In this document: positions 25,664 to 34,570 of the stretch, one piece after another | Layout: the number at the start of each line of letters is the position of its first letter | Numbering within the stretch: position 1 is the first letter of the stretch | Origin: Saccharofermentans sp. | GTDB lineage: Bacteria; Bacillota; Clostridia; Saccharofermentanales; Saccharofermentanaceae | Direction of reading: 5' to 3' | Length of the DNA stretch: 64,000 nt | Assembly (NCBI GenBank): GCA_016292135.1 | Contig: JAEFAZ010000002.1 | Location: 434,001 to 498,000, forward strand | Position numbers and translations under genes: made by a program | Notes under the pieces: model-generated | Seen by the model: the letters and a program-made list of their open reading frames with translations, nothing else | Databases searched by the model: none | What the model was told of the DNA's origin: nothing

Positions 25664-27469
25664 ATGAAAAAAACAACTATGGGGGTTGTATCGGTTGCTC
25701 TTCTTGCGTTAGGTCTTGCAGCCGGTATAGTAATGGTCCCGGCAAAGACGGCACGTGCAGATGGTATTTCTGTCGTAAAGGAAAACTTCCCGGATGATAA
25801 TTTCAGGAAGTGGGTATTTGAAAGATTTGACGGCACGATCACAGACGATGAGATCAAAAATGCAAAAGAGATAAATATATCTGATAAAGGCATAAAAGAT
25901 CTTACCGGTATTGAGTATTTTACAGAAGTCGAAAAACTGGATTGCAGTAATAATGATATATCCAAACTGGATCTTTCGCCTTTTCATAACCTTATGTTCC
26001 TAAATTGTGACAAGACCCAGATCGCTGAGCTGGATACAAACAAAAACGCGCATCTTCTTAGTATTTCCTGTTGTGATATCCCTTTGAAAAAAATAGATGT
26101 TGCAGGATCAGTTGCGCTTGAGGAGATTTGCATTAGATCGAGCAGACTCATTGGTATCGATCTGAGCATGAATACTTTGCTTGATAAGGTTATTGTAGAA
26201 TCTGATGAACCCGAAGGTGCCGTTTTTTTGCCTGACAGTTATATTTCAGATCTGAATGTACCGGGCAGATGGGAGCAGATGATCTTAACAAAAGATAAAT
26301 GGACCGTTTCTAAAACAGAGTGGATCAGCGGTGATGATTCCGGATACAGTTATGCTGATATTACCTTTCAGTATGACAAGAACATAGTGAATTATTGGGT
26401 TACGGTAAGAACATATGCATCGGTCGTATCTGCACAGGCGGCTACTTGTGAAACACCAGGTGTATTGAATTACGAAGCCTACCTTCCTGAATCTCTCAGC
26501 AGAGTAGGAGAGGCATTGACTTTTTATAACAAAGTTGTGATTCCCGCTACAGGTCACGACTGGGGAGACTGGTTCCTGTCCAAGGAGCCTACCGTAAATG
26601 AGGAAGGCGAGGAGACAAGGATCTGCCGTAATGACGCCTCCCATAAGCAGACAAGAAAGGTAAAGAAGCTTACGCCTACACCTACTAAGAAACCGAATAT
26701 AACATTGACTCTGGATAAGAAAACGGCTGAGATCATTGCCGGAAGAACACTGACTGTCAAGGCAACCGTAAAGGGTTCAAAGAAAACAGTCAGTTGGAAG
26801 TCTTCCAACAAGAATATCGCAACAGTGGACAAGAACGGCAAGATCACAGCTAAGAAAGCCGGAAAAGTAACGATCACGGCAAGCTGTGCAGGCGTGAATG
26901 CCAAGTGTGAAGTGCAGGTCCTCTTCAAGGACGTAACGAACAAGAACGATTTCTGGTACAAGCCGGCTTATTATCTGAATCAGAAGGGTATTGTTAAAGG
27001 TTATGAGAATGAGACGGAATTCCGTCCTAACAACTACTGCACCCGTGGTCAAATCGTAACGTTCCTTTACAGGTTAATGGGTCAACCCAAGACGAAGACA
27101 ACCAAATGCAAATACCAAGATGTAAAGTCGAGCGATTATTTCTATAAGCCTGTTATCTGGGCTACCGAAAATGGTATTACCGAAGGTTATGATGAAAAAA
27201 CCTTTCAACCACAGAATATCTGTACCAGAGCACAGGTCGTAACTTTCCTTTGGAGGATGGCGGGCAGCCCCGAACCGAAGTCAAAGCACTGCAGATTCCC
27301 TGATGTCATGGCAAAAGATTATTTCTATAAAGCCGCCATATGGGCTTATGATAAAGGTGTCCTGTCAGGATATTCTGACGGTACTTTCAGGCCTCGGGCC
27401 GCCTGTTATAGAAAACAGATGGTCACATTCCTTTATAAGTACGATAAGTATGTGAACGGCAAAGGCTGA
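25664..27469 (+). CDS. Exported LRR-like, BIG2 and SLH domain surface protein
   Basis: The 601-residue protein starts at ATG 25664 (AAAGGAG upstream; an earlier TTG/ATG lies within the promoter). A signal peptide spans about 1-35. Leucine-rich-like repeats with LDCSNNDISKLDL and LNCDKTQIAELD occupy about 60-190; a cysteine-containing beta region follows. A BIG2 Ig-like domain (about 344-420) and three SLH repeats (about 423-598) make up the C-terminal half. SLH motifs are CTRGQ, CTRAQ and CYRKQ. The SLH end closely matches those of the other two SLH proteins, including the last residues YDKYVNGKG. It is probably a wall-anchored surface protein; the ligand is unknown. Confidence 0.88.
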   Translation: MKKTTMGVVSVALLALGLAAGIVMVPAKTARADGISVVKENFPDDNFRKWVFERFDGTITDDEIKNAKEINISDKGIKDLTGIEYFTEVEKLDCSNNDISKLDLSPFHNLMFLNCDKTQIAELDTNKNAHLLSISCCDIPLKKIDVAGSVALEEICIRSSRLIGIDLSMNTLLDKVIVESDEPEGAVFLPDSYISDLNVPGRWEQMILTKDKWTVSKTEWISGDDSGYSYADITFQYDKNIVNYWVTVRTYASVVSAQAATCETPGVLNYEAYLPESLSRVGEALTFYNKVVIPATGHDWGDWFLSKEPTVNEEGEETRICRNDASHKQTRKVKKLTPTPTKKPNITLTLDKKTAEIIAGRTLTVKATVKGSKKTVSWKSSNKNIATVDKNGKITAKKAGKVTITASCAGVNAKCEVQVLFKDVTNKNDFWYKPAYYLNQKGIVKGYENETEFRPNNYCTRGQIVTFLYRLMGQPKTKTTKCKYQDVKSSDYFYKPVIWATENGITEGYDEKTFQPQNICTRAQVVTFLWRMAGSPEPKSKHCRFPDVMAKDYFYKAAIWAYDKGVLSGYSDGTFRPRAACYRKQMVTFLYKYDKYVNGKG

Positions 27470-27492
27470 TCTTTTCGAAAAACATTCATACG

Positions 27493-27521
27493 GGGCGGAT
27501 GCATATGCATCTGCCCTTTTT
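27493..27521 (+). terminator. Rho-independent terminator of SLH gene
   Basis: GGGCGGATGCA (27493-27503) pairs with TGCATCTGCCC (27506-27516), one G-T wobble, followed by TTTTT. Confidence 0.87.
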
Positions 27522-27555
27522 CTTTGCCCGCCGGATGTTTTGCGTTTATCTTAAT

Positions 27556-27616
27556 GGGGGCAGTAAACGGCGCTTTTGGGGGCAGCGCTGCCCCCGTTCC
27601 GGTCATTTACCGCCCC
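27556..27616. repeat. Nested palindromic element
   Basis: The core is an 18-base perfect palindrome, GGGGGCAGCGCTGCCCCC (27578-27595). It is enclosed by an outer pair: GGGGGC plus GTAAA (27556-27567) and TTTAC plus GCCCC (27606-27616). The half-site GGGGGCAG occurs twice in the same orientation (27556, 27578). It lies alone between two genes and could be a REP/MITE-like element or a bidirectional transcription signal. Confidence 0.55.
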
Positions 27617-27734
27617 GGGTTTTTATAACCTCGCACCGGTGATGTTCTTTTGCCCGGATGGGCTCTTTTTGCGGGGAAACAGGAAAATATGGTATAAATA
27701 TCCGTAAGAAATTCGGGTTTATGAGGTGGTTGTT

Positions 27735-29117
27735 ATGTTAGGCGGCGAATGGTCGGGGGCAGGTCCTTCCGGAACATTATCCAGGAAGTGCGCTAACTGT
27801 GCAGGAAATCTTACGTTTGATGCGGCCATAGGTTCTATGGTCTGTCATATGTGCGGCAAGGTCTATGATACGGAAGGCCTTAAGGAGAAGGGTTCCTTCG
27901 CGCTCAAGTTCAGGGAGAAGGAATATGCCGACGGTGAACAGATCGACCAGGAAGATCTTGATAAAGTGGAATATGTCTGCGATTCCTGCGGCGCCCAGAT
28001 AGTTACCGAGACAAAGACGACTGCCACGTTCTGCGCTTTCTGCGGATCGCCCACGCTCATCTCAAGAAGACTTACCCGTCAGTTCAAGCCTGATATGATC
28101 ATCCCTTTCAGCGTCAGCAAGGAGAAGGCTTTATCCCTGTATGACGAATTCGTCTCTTCGGCAAAAAGAATTCCGAAGGATTTCCGCTCTGCCAAGATCC
28201 GTGAGAGGATCAGGGGCATATACATGCCCGTGTGGCTCGTAACGGGAGACTGCATGACCGATATATCCGCGAGCGGCTTGCGGAAGGAAGGGAGCATGAG
28301 GTTTAGTTACGACCTGTCCCGTGCGGTCACATACAGTCTTGCCGCCGTGCCTTTTTCGGGGTCGGACAAATTGAGCCAGCGCATGCTCGAAGCTGTAGAA
28401 CCCTTTGATATAAACGGCGCAGTCGAATTCAATACATCCATGCTCCAGGGATTCTATGCCTATAAGTACGATAACCTTCCCGAGAGGATGATAGGAAGGA
28501 TCGAAAAAAGGTTCAATCTGTATGGCGAGCAGGTCGGAAAGAACAGCTTTGACAAGAGTTATGAGATCGGTTCCGACAGCTATCTGACGGCGCTGACAGG
28601 AGTCTCCGTTATATATTGCCTTGTTCCCATGTGGTTCATGTGCTACGAATATGAGGGTCTCTACTACCAGTTCGTGATCAACGGACAGACGGGAGAGGTC
28701 TGCGGCAGGCTGCCGGAAAAGGATTCTCTTTTCGGAAAGATCGTCAAGAAGGCGGGGAAATTCACTCCTGCGATCGTATCCATAGTTGCTGCTCTTGTAT
28801 CGGGTATCCTTGTCGGCATAGCTCTGAAAGATCTTTATGGCGCAGAACCGGAATTGTATTTCTTTTATCTGACCGTCATGCTCTTCGCCGTCTTTGGGAT
28901 TTCGTTTATATTCGTATACCGCTTCGCCTACCGAAGGTATATCCGGAAGCTGATGGAAAAAGAGGATCAGAAGTCACCCTATGAACTGGATAAGCGTCCG
29001 CCGGCTGAACAGTATTTTGTTTATAACGGCAAGATAGATATGGAAGCACATGACAAGTTCGGTTCAGCCATGAAGGTGGGCGAAGACAGGGATAACAGGC
29101 ATTACAAGGTCTTGTGA
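27735..29117 (+). CDS. Double zinc-ribbon membrane protein (paralogue 1)
   Basis: The 460-residue protein starts at ATG 27735, six bases after GAGGTGG; GTG 27726 overlaps that site. Two CxxC pairs form a first zinc ribbon (KCANCAGN and CHMCGK), and two more a second (CDSCGAQ and CAFCGSP). The middle region (about 110-330) has no known domain; conserved patches include FRSAKIRERIRGIYMP and MCYEYEGLYYQF. Two membrane segments lie near 340-365 and 375-400. The C-terminus contains SPYELDKRP. Similar proteins are annotated as TFIIB-type zinc-ribbon proteins, which says nothing about function. The next gene is a close paralogue. Confidence 0.75.
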   Translation: MLGGEWSGAGPSGTLSRKCANCAGNLTFDAAIGSMVCHMCGKVYDTEGLKEKGSFALKFREKEYADGEQIDQEDLDKVEYVCDSCGAQIVTETKTTATFCAFCGSPTLISRRLTRQFKPDMIIPFSVSKEKALSLYDEFVSSAKRIPKDFRSAKIRERIRGIYMPVWLVTGDCMTDISASGLRKEGSMRFSYDLSRAVTYSLAAVPFSGSDKLSQRMLEAVEPFDINGAVEFNTSMLQGFYAYKYDNLPERMIGRIEKRFNLYGEQVGKNSFDKSYEIGSDSYLTALTGVSVIYCLVPMWFMCYEYEGLYYQFVINGQTGEVCGRLPEKDSLFGKIVKKAGKFTPAIVSIVAALVSGILVGIALKDLYGAEPELYFFYLTVMLFAVFGISFIFVYRFAYRRYIRKLMEKEDQKSPYELDKRPPAEQYFVYNGKIDMEAHDKFGSAMKVGEDRDNRHYKVL

Positions 29118-29150
29118 CCCTGCTCTATATATTAAAAATATATGATTTAG

Positions 29151-29163
29151 CCACAAAGTGTGG
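29151..29163. promoter_or_regulatory. Small inverted repeat abutting a -10-like element
   Basis: CCACA-AAG-TGTGG lies immediately before TATAAC (29164-29169), upstream of the second zinc-ribbon gene. The arrangement could be an operator over a promoter, but the -35 is not clear. Confidence 0.3.
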
Positions 29164-29213
29164 TATAACTAACAGTGGAACAAAAGGGACACCTATCATT
29201 ACGGGGGTGAAAT

Positions 29214-30614
29214 ATGGCAATAGGCGGAACAGCATTCGGAGACGGATTGTCAGGTACGATCTCCAAGAAATGTGATGGCTGTGCAGGTAATCTGACATTT
29301 GATGCGTCTATCGGAGCGTTGGTATGTCATCAGTGCGGCCGTGTATATGATGCGAAGAGCTTTGAGCAGACCGGTTCGTTTGCTCTTAAATTCCGTGAGA
29401 AGGAATATGAAGAGGGAGAAGACGTATCGGCTGAAGATGCCGATAAGCAGGAATTCGTGTGTGATTCCTGCGGTGCCCAGATAGTAACCGACAAGTCTAC
29501 GACAGCGACTTTCTGTGCTTTCTGCGGATCTCCTACATTGATCTCAAGACGTTTAACCCGTCAGTTTAAGCCCGACATGATACTTCCTTTCAAAGTTACA
29601 AAAGAGAAGGCCATGCAGCTTTATGACGAATTTCTTGAGGCAGCAGACAAGGTTCCGAATGATTTCAGATCAGCTAAGGTCCGTGAAAGGATCAAAGGGA
29701 TCTATATGCCGGCATGGCTTGTTTCCGCAGATCTTAAGACAGACATAACCGCCTCCGGTATAAGGTCGGAAGACGGCATACAGGCATGTTATGATCTTAC
29801 CCGTGTTCTTAAGTTCGGTCTGGCTGACGTTCCTTTCTCGGGATCAAAGAAACTGGGACAGAGGATGCTCGAGGCGGTCGAGCCTTTCGAGATGAAAGAT
29901 GCCGTCGACTTCAAGACTCCCTTCCTTCAGGGTTTCTACGCATATAAGTACGATAATCTTCCTGAAGACATGATCGATAAGATCGAAGACCGTTTCAGCG
30001 ATTACGGAAAAGAATGCGGCAAGAGAGTCTGGGACGGCAAGTACGAGATATCCGGAGATACTTATCTCACATCCATGACCGGAGTAAACGTAAAATATTG
30101 TCTCGTTCCTGTCTGGTTCATGTGTTATGAATACGAAGGCCTTTACTATCACTTTGTCGTTAACGGACAGACGGGAGAAGTCTGCGGCAGGCTGCCGGTA
30201 AAAGAACGTTTGGCAACGAAGATCATCAATAAGTTCGGAAAGTTTACTCCTGCGGTCTTGTCCGCGCTCTGTTCCATTGCTCTGGCTGTTCTTTTTATGG
30301 CCTACATCTACGCGAGGGCAGATGCGAAGATCGAACTGTTTTCTGTGGGTTTCTGGTTTATGATGATCTATTGTATTGCGATTATGTTTGTCATTACATT
30401 ACCGACTGTGTACATTTTCTTCTATAAGAGGTATATTAATAAGCAGTTAAAGAAATCCAGCGAAAAGAGCCCTTATGAACTGGACAAAAAGCCGGATGTG
30501 GAACAGTATTTTGCTTATGACAGCAAGATCGATCTTCAGAAGAACGACAGGTTCGCAACGGCGATGGCAGTGACTAAGGTAAACGAGAACCAAAGTCAAG
30601 TGCACTTTTTTTGA
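29214..30614 (+). CDS. Double zinc-ribbon membrane protein (paralogue 2)
   Basis: The 466-residue tandem paralogue of the preceding gene is collinear over its whole length. It keeps both zinc ribbons (KCDGCAGN/CHQCGR and CDSCGAQ/CAFCGSP), the LTRQFKPDM and FRSAKVRERI patches, MCYEYEGLYYHF, two membrane segments near 340-365 and 375-405, and the SPYELDKKP tail. GGGGGTGA precedes the ATG. The N-terminal two thirds is much better conserved than the membrane part. It has its own -10-like element. Function is unknown; duplication suggests paralogous subunits or dosage. Confidence 0.75.
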   Translation: MAIGGTAFGDGLSGTISKKCDGCAGNLTFDASIGALVCHQCGRVYDAKSFEQTGSFALKFREKEYEEGEDVSAEDADKQEFVCDSCGAQIVTDKSTTATFCAFCGSPTLISRRLTRQFKPDMILPFKVTKEKAMQLYDEFLEAADKVPNDFRSAKVRERIKGIYMPAWLVSADLKTDITASGIRSEDGIQACYDLTRVLKFGLADVPFSGSKKLGQRMLEAVEPFEMKDAVDFKTPFLQGFYAYKYDNLPEDMIDKIEDRFSDYGKECGKRVWDGKYEISGDTYLTSMTGVNVKYCLVPVWFMCYEYEGLYYHFVVNGQTGEVCGRLPVKERLATKIINKFGKFTPAVLSALCSIALAVLFMAYIYARADAKIELFSVGFWFMMIYCIAIMFVITLPTVYIFFYKRYINKQLKKSSEKSPYELDKKPDVEQYFAYDSKIDLQKNDRFATAMAVTKVNENQSQVHFF

Positions 30615-30638
30615 TAACTAAAAGATACGGAGGCTATT

Positions 30639-31283
30639 ATGACACAACAGGATCGCGATATGATTTTCGATAAGGCTACCGAACTTTCGGAGAAGCTTAA
30701 CAACCACTGTTCGCTCCTTCTGGAGATGCTTGATAACATGGATGATCTGAGACCTTTGGTAAGACGCTCCATCGCGCTCGAAGACGAAGCTGATCACATC
30801 TTCCATGAATTCACATACGAACTTAACAAGATCGATATGGATGAGGAACTCCGTATCCGTGTTTTCCATATGGTAAGACATGTTGAAAACTGTATCGACC
30901 TGCTTGACGGACTCGCTCAGAGCTTCATCCGTTACAATGTTACTGTTGTTACGGACGGCTTGTCTGCTTCCATTAATTCGATCGCAAGTGCAGCGAAGAA
31001 AGAGATCAATCTTGTCAACGAATTAAGGAATAGTTCCGATGACAACAAGATCATTTCCGCCACAAGAGATTTTGACGTATTCAAGGGCGACTATCAGAAA
31101 CTCTATGATATCCTGATCCGCAACATGTTCATGAACAATACCGATGCGATCGATGTTATGCGCTGGAAGACGATCTACGATGAGATCATGGATATCTTCT
31201 CCGCATTCGAAGTCATGGCAGACGATTGTTATAAGTTTGTCGTATTTACCAGACCTCAGCTGGTTTCCGGCGAGAACAACTGA
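30639..31283 (+). CDS. PhoU-like/DUF47 family helical protein
   Basis: The 214-residue all-helical protein shows the pattern of DUF47/PhoU domains: EDEADHIFHEFTYELN followed by MVRHVENCIDLLDGLAQ and a later MRWKTIYDEIMDIFSAFEVMADDC. The E/DxxxD patches bind metal clusters in PhoU. DUF47 proteins usually accompany a Pit-type phosphate permease; none is adjacent here. ACGGAGG precedes the ATG. It follows the zinc-ribbon gene by 24 bases and precedes the GH16-GGDEF gene by 51 bases, so it may share a transcript with either. Confidence 0.72.
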   Translation: MTQQDRDMIFDKATELSEKLNNHCSLLLEMLDNMDDLRPLVRRSIALEDEADHIFHEFTYELNKIDMDEELRIRVFHMVRHVENCIDLLDGLAQSFIRYNVTVVTDGLSASINSIASAAKKEINLVNELRNSSDDNKIISATRDFDVFKGDYQKLYDILIRNMFMNNTDAIDVMRWKTIYDEIMDIFSAFEVMADDCYKFVVFTRPQLVSGENN

Positions 31284-31334
31284 TCCTTACGCGGGGTTAG
31301 TTTGATCCCCGGATAAAGACGCAGCGGTTTTATC

Positions 31335-34300
31335 ATGCAAGAAAAAGACTCATTACCGGCAGATAACGAGTATAAACTGATATGGTCTGATGAATTTGAC
31401 GGCCTGGGTCTTAACCCGCTGTCCTGGAGAGTCGAGACCCATCCTGCGGGCTGGATGGATGGTGACAAGCAGGAATTCGCCGACACTCCTTATCACGTTT
31501 ATGTAGAAAACAGTATGCTCATAATCAAGCCGTCGAAAGTAATTTCTTCCGACGGCTCGATCAGGTATGCGTCCGGAAGAGTTACGACTTTCGGTACGCA
31601 CGCTTTTAAGTACGGCAAGTTCGAGGCGTCGATCAAGATGCCTGCAGGAAGAGGTCTTATGCCTGCTTTCGAACTGATCCCCGCAGATGATTATTCGCCC
31701 GAAAAGGGTTCGATGGATTTTCCCGCTTCGGGAAGGATCACTGCCGCGACCGTTTTCGACAGCGACCTTAAGTACTGTTACGGAGGCATCAGGTACGGTA
31801 ATCCCCTGACAACGGCCATCGATAAGGTAAGGACCGATCAGGTCAGCCTGTCGGATTCTTTCCACACTTATACATGCGAGTGGGAACCGGGCCTTATCCG
31901 CTTCCTTCTTGACGGTGTTGAGTATCACCGCGAATCTTACTGGTATTCAAGATCCAGGTTCGGCGACAAGGCGGCATATCCGGCGCCTTTCAACAAGGAA
32001 TTCTTCATCTGTTTCTATCTTTCCGTCGGCAATTTCTCGTCCGGCGTTCCCGATAACAAGGAAGTCTTCGATATGCACAATGCGATGTGTATCGATTACA
32101 TAAACGTATGGCAGAAGGATTCCTATGACGAGAATGTGGAATGTCCAGAAAGAGTCTTCAACATGAGACCCGCCGATGAGAGCGGAAACTATATATCCGC
32201 CGATAAGGACGACTGGTCTTTCCATTCCGCTGCAGGCGGCGAGGGAAGAGTGGACTTTGATTTTGACCGCATCGTCATCAATTCGACCAACTACGGTGAC
32301 GTTGATTATGCCGTTCAGTTCTATCAGGGCAAGGTTCCGATAGAACCCGGAACGAGATACATGCTTTCCTTTGACGCAAAAGCTGATGAGGACCGTGAGA
32401 TATCCGTTGCGGTCACGGCACCCGACATGAACTGGAAACGCATAATGTGCGATACCAAGATGAATATCGAGACAAAATGGCAGAAGCACATTGTATGTTT
32501 TGAATCGAAAGATGTCCACGAAGACAACGCCAGGCTCGAGTTCAATATCGGCAACATGGAGTCAGTCGCAAGCCTTTTCCTGCGCAATATAAGGCTCGAA
32601 AAGAGACCCCTTCCTGAAAACTGCGCAAGGCCTGTTGCGATCTGCGGTGCCTGGGATGATTCTGATAACTATAACCTGTTCGTGGAAGCAATGGCTGATT
32701 CAGAATACAATGACCGTTTCTTCCCCGTGAATTTCACCTTCGGCGTTACTGCTTCTTCGGAGGTAATATACGAGAAGACCGAGATAGAGTTCGCGGGACT
32801 CATTCGCGATATAGATCCGGCGGCCGTGATCATATTCGGTGAGATCATAAAGAATGATGCCGTCATCAACAGGCTCGTTAAGATGGGCAAGTCGGCAGGC
32901 GTTCCCGTCTTTACCATCCAGAAGAATATCGAAGGCTGTATAAATATCGATTTCAATTATGCATCAGGCTTCGAGAAGATGGTAAGGCATGTCATCGAGG
33001 ATCACAAGATCAAGGATGTCATCATGTTCGCGGGTTTTGAAGGCAACAGATACTCAGAAGAGAGGATCAATGTCTTCCAGAAAGTCTTAAGAGAGAATTC
33101 GATAGACTTTACCGAGGACATGCTCTATTACGGTGACTTCCGCGGCTATACGGTAGCCGAGAGGATGGAGGAGCTGTTCGACGATAGATTCCGCATTCCC
33201 AAGGCGATCATCTGCGCTAACGACTCTATGGCGATCGGCGTCTGCCAGTCCCTGAGAAAGCACGGATACAGTGTTCCCGAGGACGTTATAGTAACCGGTT
33301 TTGACGGTATAGTCGAGGCACTCTACAATAATCCCGTCCTGTCGACATGCGAACTCGATTACAACGAATGTGTTAAGACGATCTGCGAAATGATCGAAGA
33401 ACACATAAATGGCAAGAACGAATTCCCGGAAAAGCTCCTTTTCGAATACTCACTTCAGCCCAGATGTTCCTGCGGATGCCAGGACAAGGGCTTCTTTGAC
33501 AAGAACAAGATCATTGATCAGCTCTCGCGCGAGATCAACGATTCCACACGCCATATGCTCGAGATCGGACGTCTCTCATCGAGGATCATCAACAGCAGTG
33601 ATGTTGATACCGCAGGAGCCGTTGCGGAGCAGCTCATGCAGATATGGAAGGATCAGTATACCTTTATCGGAGTCAGGGAGAAGAATTCCTGCATGCATGC
33701 CGTTTTCGCGGGGACGGAGGATTCTTATAACGTAGGCTGCAAGTATTACGGCTTCCGAGGCCTTATCCCGGAGATCGGATTTATCACCGACATAGAAAGC
33801 CCTTATAAGATCATTTTGTGCAAGCAGATAAGTTCCGCGGAAGGTTCGGCAGGACTGATCTTCAACGCGTTCAAACAGCTCGATCTGAGATCCCAGCAGC
33901 GTTTCGAGGAGCTGTCTTTGTTCATGAGCTCGATGATTAATCTTGTTATCAATAACAAGGCTCTGGTCAAGGCGAATGCGGTTATCGGGGACATATCGAG
34001 AAAAGATTACCTTACGGGCCTTTATAACAGGAGAGGTTTTGCTGATGCGCTTAAAAAGATGATCGACAGCAACGATAATTCTGCAAGGATCTTAACGCTG
34101 ATATCAGTAGACCTCGATAATCTGAAACAGATCAACGACAACTACGGACACAACATAGGTGATTTCGCCCTGAGGGGCGTAGCAAGGGCTATAACGGCTC
34201 TGGTCGGCAAGAGGGGAGTCTGCTCAAGGTTCGGCGGAGATGAGTTCGTATGCGCCATTACGGGCAACAGATGGCTTGCTCCGGAACTCGACAACATAAG

Positions 34301-34493
34301 GTCGAGGATACATGATCATCTGGAGAATGACCCCGAGTGTGAGTCGCTGCCCTTTAAGGTCGTATCGAGCATAGGTATATCAGAACACATAATCGACGAC
34401 AGTCTTAACATCAATCTGCTCATCCGCGAGGCTGATACGCAGATGTATGCAGACAAGCAGAGCCATAAGACACGCGGCATCTTTGATCAGTAA
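31335..34493 (+). CDS. Soluble GH16-like/carbohydrate-binding/LacI-type sensor diguanylate cyclase
   Basis: The 1052-residue protein has no signal peptide or membrane segment. Order: GH16 (laminarinase/lichenase-like) domain, about 12-260, opening with WSDEF; beta-sandwich module like CBM4/9, about 285-420; periplasmic-binding/LacI-type domain, about 430-710 (ICANDSMAIG, VTGFDG); linker helices; GGDEF domain, about 880-1052, with intact GGDEF at 967-971. The GH16 catalytic ExDxxE is GSMDFPA: S126 and A131 replace the glutamates, D128 remains, so hydrolysis is unlikely. The RxxD inhibitory site is absent. It would make c-di-GMP in response to an intracellular sugar or glycan. The ribosome site is weak. 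Confidence 0.85.
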   Translation: MQEKDSLPADNEYKLIWSDEFDGLGLNPLSWRVETHPAGWMDGDKQEFADTPYHVYVENSMLIIKPSKVISSDGSIRYASGRVTTFGTHAFKYGKFEASIKMPAGRGLMPAFELIPADDYSPEKGSMDFPASGRITAATVFDSDLKYCYGGIRYGNPLTTAIDKVRTDQVSLSDSFHTYTCEWEPGLIRFLLDGVEYHRESYWYSRSRFGDKAAYPAPFNKEFFICFYLSVGNFSSGVPDNKEVFDMHNAMCIDYINVWQKDSYDENVECPERVFNMRPADESGNYISADKDDWSFHSAAGGEGRVDFDFDRIVINSTNYGDVDYAVQFYQGKVPIEPGTRYMLSFDAKADEDREISVAVTAPDMNWKRIMCDTKMNIETKWQKHIVCFESKDVHEDNARLEFNIGNMESVASLFLRNIRLEKRPLPENCARPVAICGAWDDSDNYNLFVEAMADSEYNDRFFPVNFTFGVTASSEVIYEKTEIEFAGLIRDIDPAAVIIFGEIIKNDAVINRLVKMGKSAGVPVFTIQKNIEGCINIDFNYASGFEKMVRHVIEDHKIKDVIMFAGFEGNRYSEERINVFQKVLRENSIDFTEDMLYYGDFRGYTVAERMEELFDDRFRIPKAIICANDSMAIGVCQSLRKHGYSVPEDVIVTGFDGIVEALYNNPVLSTCELDYNECVKTICEMIEEHINGKNEFPEKLLFEYSLQPRCSCGCQDKGFFDKNKIIDQLSREINDSTRHMLEIGRLSSRIINSSDVDTAGAVAEQLMQIWKDQYTFIGVREKNSCMHAVFAGTEDSYNVGCKYYGFRGLIPEIGFITDIESPYKIILCKQISSAEGSAGLIFNAFKQLDLRSQQRFEELSLFMSSMINLVINNKALVKANAVIGDISRKDYLTGLYNRRGFADALKKMIDSNDNSARILTLISVDLDNLKQINDNYGHNIGDFALRGVARAITALVGKRGVCSRFGGDEFVCAITGNRWLAPELDNIRSRIHDHLENDPECESLPFKVVSSIGISEHIIDDSLNINLLIREADTQMYADKQSHKTRGIFDQ

Positions 34494-34504
34494 GCACTGA
34501 CAGG

Positions 34505-34533
34505 TTAACAAATCGCCTTTCATAATGTACAAT
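34505..34533 (+). promoter_or_regulatory. Promoter of the second sensor cyclase gene
   Basis: TTAACA (34505-34510) and TACAAT (34528-34533), spaced by 17 bases, lie 38 bases before the start, so this cyclase can be expressed apart from the one upstream. Confidence 0.58.
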
Positions 34534-34570
34534 TAGTAAGGTTTAGCATGAAAGGTATCAGGTGGCATAT

